Source: JAFGTX01 sp942492225
GTDB taxonomy: Bacteria > Bacillota > Clostridia > Peptostreptococcales > Acidaminobacteraceae
Length of the DNA stretch: 64,000 bases
Assembly: GCA_942492225.1 (NCBI GenBank)
Contig: CALODS010000039.1
Span: forward strand, 1 to 64,000
Reading direction: 5' to 3'
The notes below the pieces were generated by a model. That model searched no databases, was not told where the DNA came from, and saw nothing but the letters and a program-made list of their open reading frames with translations. A program made the translations under genes and the position numbers. Each line of letters starts with the position of its first letter. Within the stretch, counting starts at the first letter, position 1. This document shows positions 63,608 through 64,000 of this stretch, piece after piece.

Positions 63608-64000
63608 ATGAAAAAGTTTAATATAACTGTAAATGGAAAAACATATGAGGTTGATGTAGAAGAGGTAGGTGCTCCATCTATGCCTTCAGCTCCAAGAGCT
63701 GCAGTACAAAGACCGGCTCAACAAGCAGCACCTGCTGCACCTGCTGCTCCAAAAGCGGCTCCAGCTCCAAAAGCTACTGCACCAGCACCAGCTGGTTCGA
63801 ACAGCATTACTGCTCCTATGCCAGGAACTGTTTTAGATATCAAAGTTTCTGAAGGTGACACAGTAAATAACGGAGACGTACTATTAATTCTTGAAGCTAT
63901 GAAGATGGAAAATGAAATCATGGCTCCTGCTGCTGGAAAAGTTGTATCAATCAACGTAAATAAGGGTGCATCAGTTAACTCAGGGGATGTATTAATTGTT
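63608..64000 (+). CDS. mmdC: Biotin carrier (gamma) subunit of the decarboxylase, cut at the window end
   Basis: This biotinyl protein carries CO2 from the alpha to the beta subunit. The 131 codons seen give an N-terminal KKFNITVNGKTYEVDVEEV, a flexible Ala/Pro linker (about residues 30-63) and a biotinyl domain with ITAPMPGTVLDIKVSEGDTV. The biotin motif is LEAMKMENEI (Lys about residue 101). The frame is open to the last base; homologues end about two residues later. ATG 63608 is chosen with GGGAGG 7 bases before it; another ATG at 63602 is too near the site. Confidence 0.94.
   Translation, partial: MKKFNITVNGKTYEVDVEEVGAPSMPSAPRAAVQRPAQQAAPAAPAAPKAAPAPKATAPAPAGSNSITAPMPGTVLDIKVSEGDTVNNGDVLLILEAMKMENEIMAPAAGKVVSINVNKGASVNSGDVLIV

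Overview
The real DNA in this window is low-GC chromosome of an anaerobic Clostridia-type Firmicute. The gene order from murC to ftsH follows the purR-spoVG-glmU-prs-pth-mfd-spoVB-yabN-yabO-divIC-yabR-tilS-ftsH order known from Bacillus subtilis. Strong AGGAGG ribosome-binding sites precede most starts. Glycine decarboxylase is split in two, and a B12-dependent methylmalonyl-CoA/biotin decarboxylase set is present. This suggests an amino-acid or organic-acid fermenter that makes propionate (or degrades succinate). The exact genus cannot be read from the sequence.

Bases 1-6507 should not be read as genes. They are a corrupted reverse-complement copy of 6524-13855, folded about an axis near 6515.5. 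The copy has lost about 11% of its length and carries many substitutions and out-of-frame indels, spread alike over coding and non-coding bases. A raw fold-back long read left at a contig end explains this best. Genuine sequence starts at about 6524, inside an antiporter gene.

6.5-14.6 kb: antiporter 3' end, SRPBCC protein, NhaC-type antiporter, truA, a chemoreceptor, then on the minus strand a beta-CASP metallo-hydrolase and a MATE pump. 15-21.8 kb: nitroreductase, SH3/L,D-transpeptidase protein, DUF4015 glycoside hydrolase, pyrE, tRNA-Lys, cardiolipin synthase, frameshifted lspA. 21.8-27.6 kb: a sigma-54 activator diverging from gcvPA-gcvPB and an AcoX-like NAD-kinase-fold gene. A clear -24/-12 promoter and a palindrome (possible activator site) lie between them. 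27.7-31.5 kb: small membrane protein, hbd, LCP protein, murC. 31.6-50.7 kb: the conserved housekeeping cluster with HU, rqcP, divIC, yabR (frameshifted), ppx/gppA and four tRNAs (Met, Val, Asp, Thr). The usual sporulation members spoVT, yabP, yabQ and spoIIE, and also hprT, are missing from it.

50.7-64 kb: an organic-acid module. It holds a hotdog thioesterase, two-subunit fumarase, AspT/YidE-type carrier, DUF3870 protein, CoA-transferase, malic enzyme, methylmalonyl-CoA mutase (large and B12 subunits), MeaB chaperone, epimerase and the methylmalonyl-CoA decarboxylase subunits alpha (mmdA, six single-base indels), delta and gamma (cut by the window end). Together these join pyruvate/malate, fumarate, succinyl-CoA, methylmalonyl-CoA and propionyl-CoA, with CO2 release coupled to a sodium pump. 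Fumarate reductase and the beta membrane subunit are not in view.

I found no CRISPR array, insertion sequence, prophage or rRNA. The points most worth checking are the fold-back artefact, the sigma-54-controlled glycine decarboxylase unit, the three frameshifted genes, and several unexplained inverted repeats and leader regions.
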